From CAWJHE01 sp963842455 (GTDB lineage Bacteria > Chloroflexota > Anaerolineae > Anaerolineales > UBA4823), in contig CAWJHE010000013.1 of NCBI GenBank assembly GCA_963842455.1, positions 248,001-312,000 on the forward strand: 64,000 nucleotides of DNA. The letters are read 5' to 3'. A model generated the notes under the pieces. It made no database searches, had not been told where the DNA came from, and saw only the letters and a program-made list of their open reading frames with translations. Every line of letters starts with the position of its first letter. Within the stretch, counting starts at the first letter, position 1. A program made the translations under genes and the position numbers. Shown one piece after another: positions 20,286 through 28,905 of this stretch.

Positions 20286-20759
20286 TCAGTGGCTTATTTT
20301 AGCTACCAGAGCTTTCGTTAGGGCAATTAAATCATCAGGACGGAGCCGGATATTCAAGCCTCGCTGTCCACCAGATATATATATTAAATCATGTTGGAGG
20401 GCGCTTTGATCAATGACGACCTGAAAGCCGCGCTTTAATAAAGCCAGGGGAGAAATACCTCCCGTTAATAAACCGGTAATTTTTTCGGCTTCCCGTTGGG
20501 ATGCAGTTTGGACCTTTTTCTCATTCACCACCCTGGCTAGAGCTTTCACATCCACTTCTACCATTCCAGGAACAAGCGCCAGGATCGGTTTACCTTTTCC
20601 TTCGCGAAGAACTACAATCGTTTTAAAAACAATTTCATCGGATACTTGCAAAATTTGTGCAACTTCACTGGCTCCCAGCTTTTCAACAGGCAATTCAAAG
20701 GCTGTATAAACGATCTTTTGGGAATCTAAAAAACGAGTAACATTGTTGACGTTTGCCAT
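20286..20759 (-). CDS. YbaK/EbsC-family aminoacyl-tRNA deacylase
   Basis: Protein of 157 residues of the YbaK/ProX editing family, which hydrolyses mischarged tRNAs such as Cys-tRNA(Pro). Signatures: VFKTIVVL with the conserved Lys, ILALVPG, and the GGISPLALLKRGFQVVIDQS loop. The start at 20759 (MANVNNVTRFLD) fits the family N-terminus. An in-frame ATG at 20798 would add 13 residues, and neither has a strong Shine-Dalgarno. The exact tRNA substrate is uncertain. Confidence 0.85.
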   Translation of the reverse strand: MANVNNVTRFLDSQKIVYTAFELPVEKLGASEVAQILQVSDEIVFKTIVVLREGKGKPILALVPGMVEVDVKALARVVNEKKVQTASQREAEKITGLLTGGISPLALLKRGFQVVIDQSALQHDLIYISGGQRGLNIRLRPDDLIALTKALVAKISH

Positions 20760-20844
20760 ACTCTGTGATCCATTCTGTTGATCTAACCATCGGATCATAA
20801 GTCCAGCCGCTCAGGAGATTTTCCCGCAGCACAATACTTCAACA

Positions 20845-22235
20845 TCAATCTGCAAGGAGCAAGGGTAATCTTAATGTAAACAAGGCGCCACCTTGAGGAT
20901 GATTGCTGGCTGATAAATCACCCCCGTGCACCTGCGCCAGGTGCAAAGCAATCGCCAACCCTAATCCAGTCCCACCTTGTGCACGGCTACGCGAACGATC
21001 CGCCCGATAAAAACGCTCAAAAATATGCGCTAGAGCCTCTTCAGGGATCCCTTCACCGCTATCATGAACGGATAGTTGGACGCTATCCGCCACAATTCGC
21101 GTGGTAATCTGGATTTTCCCACCAGAAGGTGTATGACGGAGTGCGTTCGATAACAAATTATTGAGAATTTGCTCGAAGCGCATAGGGTCAAGCTGCAGAG
21201 AATGCTCCAGGTTATTTTCGTGTGTAATAGAAATCCAACCTGATTCTGATCGGCTTGGGATTTGAAACGCTCAACAATCCTATTTACCAATGGAACAAAA
21301 TCAATGGAAGTTTTTTCCAAAGGGAGTTCGCCTGATTCTGCCAGGGCTAATGTTCGCAAATCATCCACCAGCCTCGTCAACAGAATGTTTTGTTCTAATA
21401 TGGACCCCAGATTATCCTGTGTGGGCAAATATATCCCATCCTGCAATGCCTCCAGGTTTGCACGTTGAACTGCTAAAGGTGTGCGTAACTCATGAGCGAT
21501 ATCTGCAGTCAGTTCCCTTCGGCTTTTCTGTGCTTTTTGCAATGAGTCGGCCATGTGGTTAAAGGTTTGCGCTAAAACAGCCAGCTCATCATTGCCTCGA
21601 ACGGATACTCTCTGTGATAAATCTCCCATTGCAAGGCTGTTGGCAGCCTGGGTTAAAGCATTTACAGGTTTTAATAGTTGGTAGGTTAGTAGTAAAGCCA
21701 AGAGCAGGGAAACCCCTCCGGCAATCAATGCTGCAGTAACAGCCGCCTGGTTCAAGCGGTTCAGGAGGTTCGTTTCCTCATTTCGAGAATAACTCATCCC
21801 ACCTTCAATCAATAAATAACCAGCAGTTTTCAAATTTGATCGAATAGGTTGAGCTGCATCGATCTCTTCAGTAGTCAAGGATCCAGATGTTTGTGAAGAT
21901 GAATCGACCAAAACCTGCCCGCTAGCATCCGCTAAACGAATGCGTTGGTCCATCATTGCCGCCATGGCAGGCATACTCGGATTGTTACCCGCACCCCCCG
22001 ATCGACGACCAATACCGCTTCCTGCAGGTAGTAAAACAGCTTCCACACCATTCCATGAGCCATTCGCCTGGTAATAAGCCTCCAAACTCTCGACCAGGTC
22101 CCCTGAGCTGGTCATTCCGCCGCGATACATGAATGCACGCACTTCGTTGGCGGTATTTTGGCTGGCAATGAACACTACACTGCTGATAGATACCAGAACA
22201 ATCAAAGCGTACGAAAGGATTAATCGAATGCGCAT
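20845..22235 (-). CDS. Sensor histidine kinase, BaeS/CusS-like (frame break near 21245)
   Basis: Membrane histidine kinase of about 463 residues. Layout: N-terminal membrane helix, extracytoplasmic sensor region (about 30-165) rich in Met and Gly, second membrane helix, HAMP domain (LLKPVNALTQAANSLAMGD), HisKA with DIAHELRTPLAVQ, and HATPase with NLLSNALRHT and GTGLGLAIALH. The frame breaks between SQADQNQ and ISITHENNLE, around 21238-21250; here one base appears to be missing, unlike the other breaks in the window. It lies 22 nt after its response-regulator gene, so the two form an operon. Confidence 0.88.
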
Positions 22236-22257
22236 TGCTTTTCCTAATCAATTCCAT

Positions 22258-22935
22258 TTACCGGGCAAAGCGGTATCCAATTCCAAATACCGTTTCAACG
22301 TAAATGGGGTTTTTGGGATCGCTTTCAATTTTTGCTCGCAGATTCTTGATATGAGCATCGATCGTTCGCTCATAACCTTCATACGCGTTGCCCTGGCTCG
22401 CCTCTAAGAGCTGTAGACGGCTAAATGCTCTACCCGGGTAGGCTGCAAGCGCTGCCAACAAGCTAAATTCAGTAGGAGTTAATTCTATGATTTCATCTTT
22501 TCGAGACACCGTATGGGCATCCAGGTCAATTTCCAGATCTGCAACACGTAATACCTGGTTATGGGCAATAGACGGCTCACTTCTGCGCAGCAAAGCACGA
22601 ACACGGGCGACAACCACCCTGGGTGAAAAAGGCTTGGGGATATAATCATCTGCGCCAAGCTCAAGGCCAATCAGCTGATCCGTTTCTTCCACCCTGGCCG
22701 TTAGCATAATAATCGGGGTGCTCGCTTTTCTACGGATTTCACGCGCCACGTCGAGTCCATCCATACCAGGCAGATTCAAATCTAATATCACCAGGTCCGG
22801 ATGTTTCTGCTCATAGAGCGAAAGACCGTGATCACCGCGGCCGGCGCTCATCACAGAAAAACCAGCCTGTTCCAAATAGGATCGTAACACTTTTACCAGC
22901 TCTGGTTCATCTTCAATCACCAATATAGTCGTCAT
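22258..22935 (-). CDS. OmpR-family response regulator
   Basis: Protein of 225 residues: receiver domain (acidic pair EDE, phosphorylation site LVILDLNLPG, conserved Thr in MLTARVEE and Lys in PKPFSP) and a winged-helix DNA-binding domain (ELTPTEFSLLAAL, VETVFGIGYRF). ATG 22935 follows GGAAGAGGG; an upstream in-frame start at 22953 is less likely. Partner of the adjacent histidine kinase. A natural target is the secreted protein gene immediately upstream. Confidence 0.93.
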   Translation of the reverse strand: MTTILVIEDEPELVKVLRSYLEQAGFSVMSAGRGDHGLSLYEQKHPDLVILDLNLPGMDGLDVAREIRRKASTPIIMLTARVEETDQLIGLELGADDYIPKPFSPRVVVARVRALLRRSEPSIAHNQVLRVADLEIDLDAHTVSRKDEIIELTPTEFSLLAALAAYPGRAFSRLQLLEASQGNAYEGYERTIDAHIKNLRAKIESDPKNPIYVETVFGIGYRFAR

Positions 22936-23030
22936 AACACTGCCCTCTTCCAAGTTATTGAAACAAACATGGATCTATTTTAGCATTACTCGATCCATTC
23001 CTGAAATGCACTTTCAGTTCCAACCAGCTG

Positions 23031-23068
23031 GATAAACAAGACTTCCGGCTTCAATACACCGGAAGTCT
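23031..23068 (-). terminator. Hairpin terminator between the secreted-protein gene and the two-component operon
   Basis: AGACTTCCGG and CCGGAAGTCT form a 10-bp perfect stem with a 10-nt loop. On the minus strand it is followed by TTGTTT, a modest T-run, so termination may be partial. Confidence 0.6.
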
Positions 23069-23096
23069 GCTATCTATTTATTGGCTAAGTTTCAAA

Positions 23097-23660
23097 TTAT
23101 GCGTCAGGTGTTACAGGTTGGACTGGTTGAGTGTTCCAGCGCCCACCAGAGCGAGCTCCACGTCCACCAACTTCGCCGCCCATGCAAGCTCCCGATCCTG
23201 CGCCATTTTGCCACATCTGGCTCATCCGGCTCAGCATCCAATCTGCTTGTTCCTGGGTAATGACACCATCGGCCACAGCCTGTTCAAGAGCCTGTGTGCG
23301 TGCCTGGAGCATTTTTTCTGTGAACTGTTCCTGAGTCATACCTTGTTCTTGGACATAGTCCCACATGGTCTGACCACTGTCATGCACAGCTTGTAATTCT
23401 TCCGGTGTTACTCCAAACACACTTGCCATGGCTGCAACCATGTAATCATGCAAGGGTCCATCGAGGCCCATCTGGCCTGCGCCAGCTGCTCCCCTACCGC
23501 CCATCATTCCAGCCTGACCACCACGCCCAGCCATCATCCCTTGACCATAAACGGTTTCAGGGACTGGTGGTGTTTGAGTCTGAGCATATGCAACCCCAGC
23601 TATTCCTAATGCAGCAACCAGAACAGCAACGATCACACCAAAAACTAAAATCTTATTCAT
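23097..23660 (-). CDS. Secreted Met/Gly-rich protein of unknown function
   Basis: Exported protein of 187 residues with a clear signal peptide (MNKILVFGVIVAVLVAALG, cleavage near AYAQT). Then comes a Gly/Met-rich stretch (GQGMMAGRGGQAGMMGGRG), a helical middle part (about 75-150) with repeated VTPEEL/MTQEQF/ITQEQADWML elements like DUF2680-type periplasmic proteins, and a Gly/Arg-rich tail. The start is ATG 23660, with GAGAGGAG eight nt upstream. It lies just upstream of and co-directional with the BaeSR-like regulators. A role in envelope or metal stress is possible but only inferred from context. Confidence 0.75.
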   Translation of the reverse strand: MNKILVFGVIVAVLVAALGIAGVAYAQTQTPPVPETVYGQGMMAGRGGQAGMMGGRGAAGAGQMGLDGPLHDYMVAAMASVFGVTPEELQAVHDSGQTMWDYVQEQGMTQEQFTEKMLQARTQALEQAVADGVITQEQADWMLSRMSQMWQNGAGSGACMGGEVGGRGARSGGRWNTQPVQPVTPDA

Positions 23661-23780
23661 TGTAAACACTCCTCTCGAAGATAATATTTCTTTATAGATC
23701 CTATCTTTCAGATCTTACTAAATACATCTTATCAAGGGGTTATGAAGAAGTTGTGAACTTGATCTGAATTTTTGATGAAT

Positions 23781-25820
23781 TTATGGCTCTTCACCAGAAA
23801 GTAATCGAATTCTCTGCCAGGGAGGTAAATTGCTTTCTTCGGCTAACATAGCTCGCAGATCATAAACCTGGTCTCGTAAAACAGCTGCCTGTTCGAATTC
23901 AAGATTGCGCGCAGCTTCTTTCATTTGTTTTTCCAGCTCGGCGATCAGACGTTGCAGCTCGTTTTTAGGCATGCCTGCAGCTCCTTTTACACGATAATCC
24001 GCTTTAGGCTCTGCAACTACTTTCATAGAAAGCTGATCGGTCAGGTCACGTACAGCTTTAAAAATACTTACGGGTTGAATCCCGTGGGCTAAATTATATG
24101 CATTCTGTTTCTCGCGCCTTCGATTGGTTTCATCAATCGCCCTGCGCATGGATTGGGTTATTTTGTCAGCATACATAATAACCTTTCCCTCGACATGCCT
24201 GGCAGCGCGTCCAATCGTCTGAATTAGAGCTGTGTCTGAACGAAGAAATCCTTCTTTATCTGCGTCCAGAATGGCAACCAACGAGACCTCGGGCAGATCC
24301 AGTCCTTCTCGCAACAGGTTAATTCCGACAACAACATCAAACACACCCAGCCTTAAGTCCCTCAATATCCCTATTCTTTCCAGCGTGTCAATCTCCGAAT
24401 GAAGATAATGCACCTTGATACCGAGCTCCATCAGGTAATCAGATAGTTTCTCTGCCATCCTTTTCGTCAATGTCGTCACAAGAATACGCTGACCTGCTTC
24501 TACTCTGAAACGAATTTCTTTCACCAAATCGTCTACCTGACCCTCAATTGGGCGAACTTCTACCTCAGGATCAATCAATCCTGTCGGCCGGATGATTTGC
24601 TCCACCACCTGATCGGCTTTCTCCATTTCATAAGGTCCTGGAGTTGCCGAAGTGTAGACAGTGTAGCCCATTCGACTTTCAAATTCCTGAAAGGTGAGAG
24701 GACGGTTGTCTAATGCTGAGGGTAAACGGAAACCATATTCAACCAGGGTAGTTTTTCGGGAGCGATCCCCGTTGTACATACCCCGGATTTGGGGAATTGT
24801 CATATGAGATTCGTCAATCACCAAAAGATAATCGGATGGGAGGTAATCCACCAATGTCCAAGGTGAAGTCCCCGGAGGCCGTTGATCCATATGCCTAGAA
24901 TAATTTTCAATTCCCGAACAGTAGCCCACCTCTCGCAGCATCTCCAGGTCATAATGAGTACGACTCTCCAGCCTTTGTGCCTCCAATAACATATCATTGG
25001 TCTTTAGATGCGCCAGCCTTTCGGCCAACTCATCCTCAATATCGGCAATGGCCTCCTTCAGTTTTTCTTCATCAGTGATGAAGTGCTTGGCAGGGTAAAT
25101 CTGGATACTATTGAGTTCACGTTTTAATTCACCACTTACACTGTCAAATTCAATAATCCTTTCCACTTCATCGCCAAAAAAAGTAATCCGGTATCCCAGG
25201 CGATCCTGGTAGGCAGGAATGACATCCAGGCTATCTCCTCTCACTCTGAATGTTCCAGGTTTCAATTCCAAATCATTGCGCTGATAGTGACTTTCGACCA
25301 ATTGACGCAACAGTGCGTTCCGGCGATAAATCTTGCCAGTGTCCAGGTTGATCACAACACGACCATATGCTTCCGGATTACCAATACCATAAATACAAGA
25401 AACCGAGGCAACAATAATCACATCTCTGCGGGACATCAAGGCTGTTGTAGCAGCAAGCCGTAATCGTTCAATTTCTTCGTTTATATCCGCATCTTTTTCG
25501 ATGTAAAGATCATGCCGAGGAACATACGCTTCTGGCTGGTAATAGTCGTAATATGAGACAAAGTACTCAACTGCGTTTTCAGGAAAGAACTCTTTGAATT
25601 CTGCATACAATTGCGCTGCCAATGTTTTATTATGGGCCATCACCAATGCTGGTTTCTGGACCTTTTCGATCAACGAAGCAATCGAAAAAGTTTTTCCTGT
25701 CGCAGTTGCGCCGAGCAGTACCTGGTCACGATACCCTTTCTCAATCCCTTCAACTAATAGACGTATAGCTTCCGGTTGATCGCCCATCGCACGATACGGG
25801 GCTTGCAGTTTAAACTCCAT
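23781..25820 (-). CDS. uvrB: Excinuclease ABC subunit B
   Basis: UvrB of 679 residues, the damage-verifying helicase of nucleotide excision repair. Walker A is GATATGKT (about 38-45), the beta-hairpin YYDYYQPEAYVPRHDLYIEKD follows, and helicase motifs include VIDESHMTIPQ, YTSATPGPYE and GINLLREGLDLPEVSLVAILDADKEGFLRS (the last spanning motifs V-VI). The C-terminal UVR motif for UvrC binding is ELEKQMKEAARNLEFEQAA. ATG 25820 follows AAGGAG. No other uvr gene is in the window. Confidence 0.98.
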   Translation of the reverse strand: MEFKLQAPYRAMGDQPEAIRLLVEGIEKGYRDQVLLGATATGKTFSIASLIEKVQKPALVMAHNKTLAAQLYAEFKEFFPENAVEYFVSYYDYYQPEAYVPRHDLYIEKDADINEEIERLRLAATTALMSRRDVIIVASVSCIYGIGNPEAYGRVVINLDTGKIYRRNALLRQLVESHYQRNDLELKPGTFRVRGDSLDVIPAYQDRLGYRITFFGDEVERIIEFDSVSGELKRELNSIQIYPAKHFITDEEKLKEAIADIEDELAERLAHLKTNDMLLEAQRLESRTHYDLEMLREVGYCSGIENYSRHMDQRPPGTSPWTLVDYLPSDYLLVIDESHMTIPQIRGMYNGDRSRKTTLVEYGFRLPSALDNRPLTFQEFESRMGYTVYTSATPGPYEMEKADQVVEQIIRPTGLIDPEVEVRPIEGQVDDLVKEIRFRVEAGQRILVTTLTKRMAEKLSDYLMELGIKVHYLHSEIDTLERIGILRDLRLGVFDVVVGINLLREGLDLPEVSLVAILDADKEGFLRSDTALIQTIGRAARHVEGKVIMYADKITQSMRRAIDETNRRREKQNAYNLAHGIQPVSIFKAVRDLTDQLSMKVVAEPKADYRVKGAAGMPKNELQRLIAELEKQMKEAARNLEFEQAAVLRDQVYDLRAMLAEESNLPPWQRIRLLSGEEP

Positions 25821-26011
25821 GGATGAATACTCCTTGCAGATAGCCCTATGGACACATTCTAAAAACTGATAGGATCATGAGAACCTTAGACGCTGCGCCT
25901 AAGAAAGAAAAAACTTGAAGAGTGACAACAACTCAAAAGATTATACTACGCAGCGCGGTCGAAGGTTTAATAGACAAAGAATGTCTTTCGGGGAATCAAA
26001 TTTTATCGCGG

Positions 26012-26040
26012 TTGACGGTTGGGATCAATAATAGTATGAT
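26012..26040 (+). promoter_or_regulatory. Promoter of rnpB
   Basis: TTGACG (26012-26017), 17-nt spacer, TATGAT (26035-26040). Predicted transcription start near 26047 coincides with the 5' end of RNase P RNA. The stretch 25821-26011 shows no gene. Confidence 0.8.
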
Positions 26041-26048
26041 GAGATTAA

Positions 26049-26464
26049 CCAGGTTGGTCAGGTGATCGCGGCTTCGTTTGACGATGCCGAGGAAAGTCCG
26101 CACTCCACAGAGCAAGACGCCGGGTAATTCCCGGGGCGGGGTAACCTGCCGGATCGGGCCACAGAAACATACCGCCTAAAGTTTTTTAGCTTTTGCTAAA
26201 ATAACTCGGTGAGGGTGAAAAGGTGGTGTAAGAGACCACCGGCGCAGCCAGTAATGGTTGCGGCCAGGCAACCCCCGTCTGGAGCAAGGCCAAGCAGAGA
26301 CAAAACCCAATGGGTGGGAGGCTGCTCGTCCCCTGGCTTCGGCCAAAAGTCTCGGGTAGGCTGCACGAGGTGCATGGCAACATGCATCCCAGATAGATGA
26401 TCGCCAGGGCTTAGATTGCCTAGCAGTCTGGGCCTCACAGAATGCGGCTTATCGATCAACCTGG
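26049..26464 (+). ncRNA. rnpB: RNase P RNA, bacterial type A
   Basis: About 416 nt. The 5' core GAGGAAAGTCCGCACTCC, the central CACAGAAACATACCGCC, GGTGAAAAGGTGGTGTAAGAG, and the 3' core ACAGAATGCGGCTTATCG are the universally conserved RNase P blocks. CCAGGTTG (26049-26056) and CAACCTGG (26457-26464) pair to form helix P1. It removes 5' leaders from pre-tRNA. Its 3' strand of P1 overlaps the last codons of the convergent FdhA-like gene. Confidence 0.97.
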
Positions 26465-28887
26465 GGAAATTCTCCTTGCTCCGCTGCAATCCACTGGATG
26501 TGCCCGTCTGTGAAAGTACCGATGGGCAAAATCGGTAAGCCAGCTGAACCCTGGCTTTCAACCGGCCATTGGACACGGCGATTATGCATCAGACCGGTAT
26601 GTGAAACGCCAGCATAAATCGGTGTTAAGGCAGAAATTTCCTGCATGATCTGCTCGCTATCATGATAATTCCAATCTGAGAACGGTCCTGGCTGCACCCT
26701 TTCACGTTCTAATTCCATCATCCGCCTGGCTAAACCAGATATGATGACCCAATCCGGGCGTGCATCTCCCAAAGGTTGTATTGCCTGACGAACCAGTTGA
26801 ATTCGCCGATCTGTTGAAGTGAATGTGCCGCTTTTCTCGGCAAAGCTAACCCCAGGTAATAAAATATCAGCATACCGGGTGGTTTCTGATGGGACCATTT
26901 CCTGCAAAATTAGAAAATCCATCCCTGACAATGACTCGCGAACCAGGGCTGCTTGCTGAGATATATTGATGAGTTCTTCGCCAACGATATAAATGCCTTT
27001 AATCCTTGAATCAGCCGGTTTCAACAACATTTGGGATACCGTGAACCCGGGATTTTCATCGATGGGGACACCCCAGGCCAATTCAAACTTCTCCCTGGAC
27101 AACTCGTTATTCACTGCCTGATAACCCGGTAGAAAAGCAGGGCTGCAACCTAAATCGCTGGCGCCTTGCATGTTATTTTGACTTCGCAGGGGATTGACAC
27201 CACCACCTGCCTGGTCCAGGTTCCCTAAGAGCATTTGAAGATTAGCTAATGCATGAACTGCATACCTGCCTGTTTGATGGTCAGCTAAACCAACGCTCCA
27301 AATCACAGCGGTTGGTTTGTGGTGAGCCAAGGTTTCCGCAGCTGCATAAAGTGCTTCAACACTTATGCCTGTGATACCGGAAACTCGTTCAGGTGAATAA
27401 TAAGCTAAGGAATGTACAAATTCTCGATAACCTGATGGATATTTCTTTATCGAATCCTGGTTCTCCCAGCCTTTTTCCAATAGGATGTGACTCAAGCCAT
27501 TTATCAGAGCAGTTTCTGTTTTGGGACGATGGTATAACGCCAAGGCAGCGTACTCATCAATATTATAAAAATCCGGGCTTGCCACCACCAACTTAACCTT
27601 GCGTCTCAAAATCGCCTGGCGAATTTGTGTTCCAAAAACAGGGTGCTGCTCTGTTAAATTCGATCCGATCACCAACAACGACTGGGCTTGTGCAGCAATA
27701 TCATCCAAAGAATTTGTCATGGCAGGAATTCCCAAGGATTCCATCAGACCGTCCACAACGCTAGAATAATAAAGATTGGCTATACAATCGATATGATTGC
27801 TCCCGATGACTTGCCTGGCAAATTTACTCAACAAGTAGTTCTCTTCATTCAAGCACTTTCCGGATGCTAACACTGCTACACTGCTAGCCCCATGTTGATT
27901 ACGGATGTTGGACAGCCCTTGCGCTGCAAATTTTAGCGCTGTTTCCCAGTCCACATCTACCCATGGTCCGAGATTTTTGGGACGCGCCTCACCCTCCAAT
28001 AAATACTTCCGAACACGTGGTTTCAAGTGCCTTTGAGGATGATGAATAAAATCATAACCATAACGACCTTTGACACAAAGGTGCAAACCATTCACACTGG
28101 ACACATTGCGATCCGTGTTCGAGGTCACTCGAATCACTCGCCCCCCCGGACGGTCATCGCGCACGTTCAAATCAAAGACACACCCTACCCCGCAGTAGGA
28201 ACACACGGAGCGAACAACGCGGTCCGCCTTCCCAGCATGCAAGGACATTTTATGATTCAATGCACCAGTGGGGCAGTAAACCACGCAAGCGCCGCAAGAT
28301 TCACAACGCGAAGCCAGCATGGTCGAATCAGCGCCAGCCACAATCCTTGACTTATATCCTCGAAACGATTGCGACCATACAAAACGTCCCTGTACTTCAG
28401 CACAAGCTCTGACACAGCGAGTGCATTGGATACATTTATTCATATCTACCCAAACAAAGGGGTTGGGGTCACTATCAATCGGGAAAGATGGCCGTTTAGC
28501 CATATACGCACGGATATCCACATCATACTCTCTCGCCCAACGAGCCAGCTCGCTCTCTTGTTCCAGGCCAACACTACCATTGACAGGTGAGTAAGCTGCA
28601 TCATAATAACGGGAAAGGATCATTCTGAGAACAGCACGGCGGTAACGGATTACCTCAGGTGTATCCGTCTCAACAACCAGGCCCGGGCTCACAGGAAGGT
28701 TACATGCTGTCATGGGTAAACGTGCACCCTGGACTTTTACCACACACAGACGGCACCCACCAAAGGGAGATAAATCCTTGTGATAGCACAAAGTGGGGAT
28801 TACAACCCCAATCTCTGCTGCCGCTTGTAAGACCGTGGTCCCCTCTTTTACTTCAAGGTTTTGGCCGTTGATTTTCAGGCTAATCAT
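26449..28887 (-). CDS. FdhA/NuoG-like iron-sulfur molybdopterin protein lacking the catalytic Sec/Cys
   Basis: Protein of 812 residues resembling NAD-linked formate dehydrogenase alpha subunit. N-terminus: NuoG-type [2Fe-2S] domain (Cys34, 45, 48, 62), a further cluster region, then two [4Fe-4S] motifs (CIQCTRCVRAC, CESCGACVVYC). The molybdopterin part opens with CSYCGVGC plus LCVKGRYG and retains RSQNNMQGASDLG. The active-site segment reads NHIDCIANLYYSSVV: Tyr373 stands where FDHs have Sec or Cys, and Tyr374 replaces the adjacent His. The codon is TAT, so selenocysteine is excluded. The protein also stops about 110 residues early, without the C-terminal Molydop_binding domain. It may act as an electron-transfer subunit like NuoG rather than a formate oxidase. 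AGGAGAAGA precedes the start; nuoF-like is 18 nt upstream. Confidence 0.85.
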   Translation of the reverse strand: MISLKINGQNLEVKEGTTVLQAAAEIGVVIPTLCYHKDLSPFGGCRLCVVKVQGARLPMTACNLPVSPGLVVETDTPEVIRYRRAVLRMILSRYYDAAYSPVNGSVGLEQESELARWAREYDVDIRAYMAKRPSFPIDSDPNPFVWVDMNKCIQCTRCVRACAEVQGRFVWSQSFRGYKSRIVAGADSTMLASRCESCGACVVYCPTGALNHKMSLHAGKADRVVRSVCSYCGVGCVFDLNVRDDRPGGRVIRVTSNTDRNVSSVNGLHLCVKGRYGYDFIHHPQRHLKPRVRKYLLEGEARPKNLGPWVDVDWETALKFAAQGLSNIRNQHGASSVAVLASGKCLNEENYLLSKFARQVIGSNHIDCIANLYYSSVVDGLMESLGIPAMTNSLDDIAAQAQSLLVIGSNLTEQHPVFGTQIRQAILRRKVKLVVASPDFYNIDEYAALALYHRPKTETALINGLSHILLEKGWENQDSIKKYPSGYREFVHSLAYYSPERVSGITGISVEALYAAAETLAHHKPTAVIWSVGLADHQTGRYAVHALANLQMLLGNLDQAGGGVNPLRSQNNMQGASDLGCSPAFLPGYQAVNNELSREKFELAWGVPIDENPGFTVSQMLLKPADSRIKGIYIVGEELINISQQAALVRESLSGMDFLILQEMVPSETTRYADILLPGVSFAEKSGTFTSTDRRIQLVRQAIQPLGDARPDWVIISGLARRMMELERERVQPGPFSDWNYHDSEQIMQEISALTPIYAGVSHTGLMHNRRVQWPVESQGSAGLPILPIGTFTDGHIQWIAAEQGEFPQVDR

Positions 28888-28905
28888 CCATTCTTCTCCT
28901 TATAC

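Noticed and set aside
26186..26576. Minus-strand open frames of 65-126 codons around 26.2-26.6 kb
   Set aside because: They lie within the RNase P RNA gene and the end of the FdhA-like gene, with no family resemblance.
27760..27780. Possible selenocysteine codon in the FdhA-like gene
   Set aside because: The codon at the ligand position is TAT (Tyr), not TGA, and no frame change around it restores Cys or Sec.
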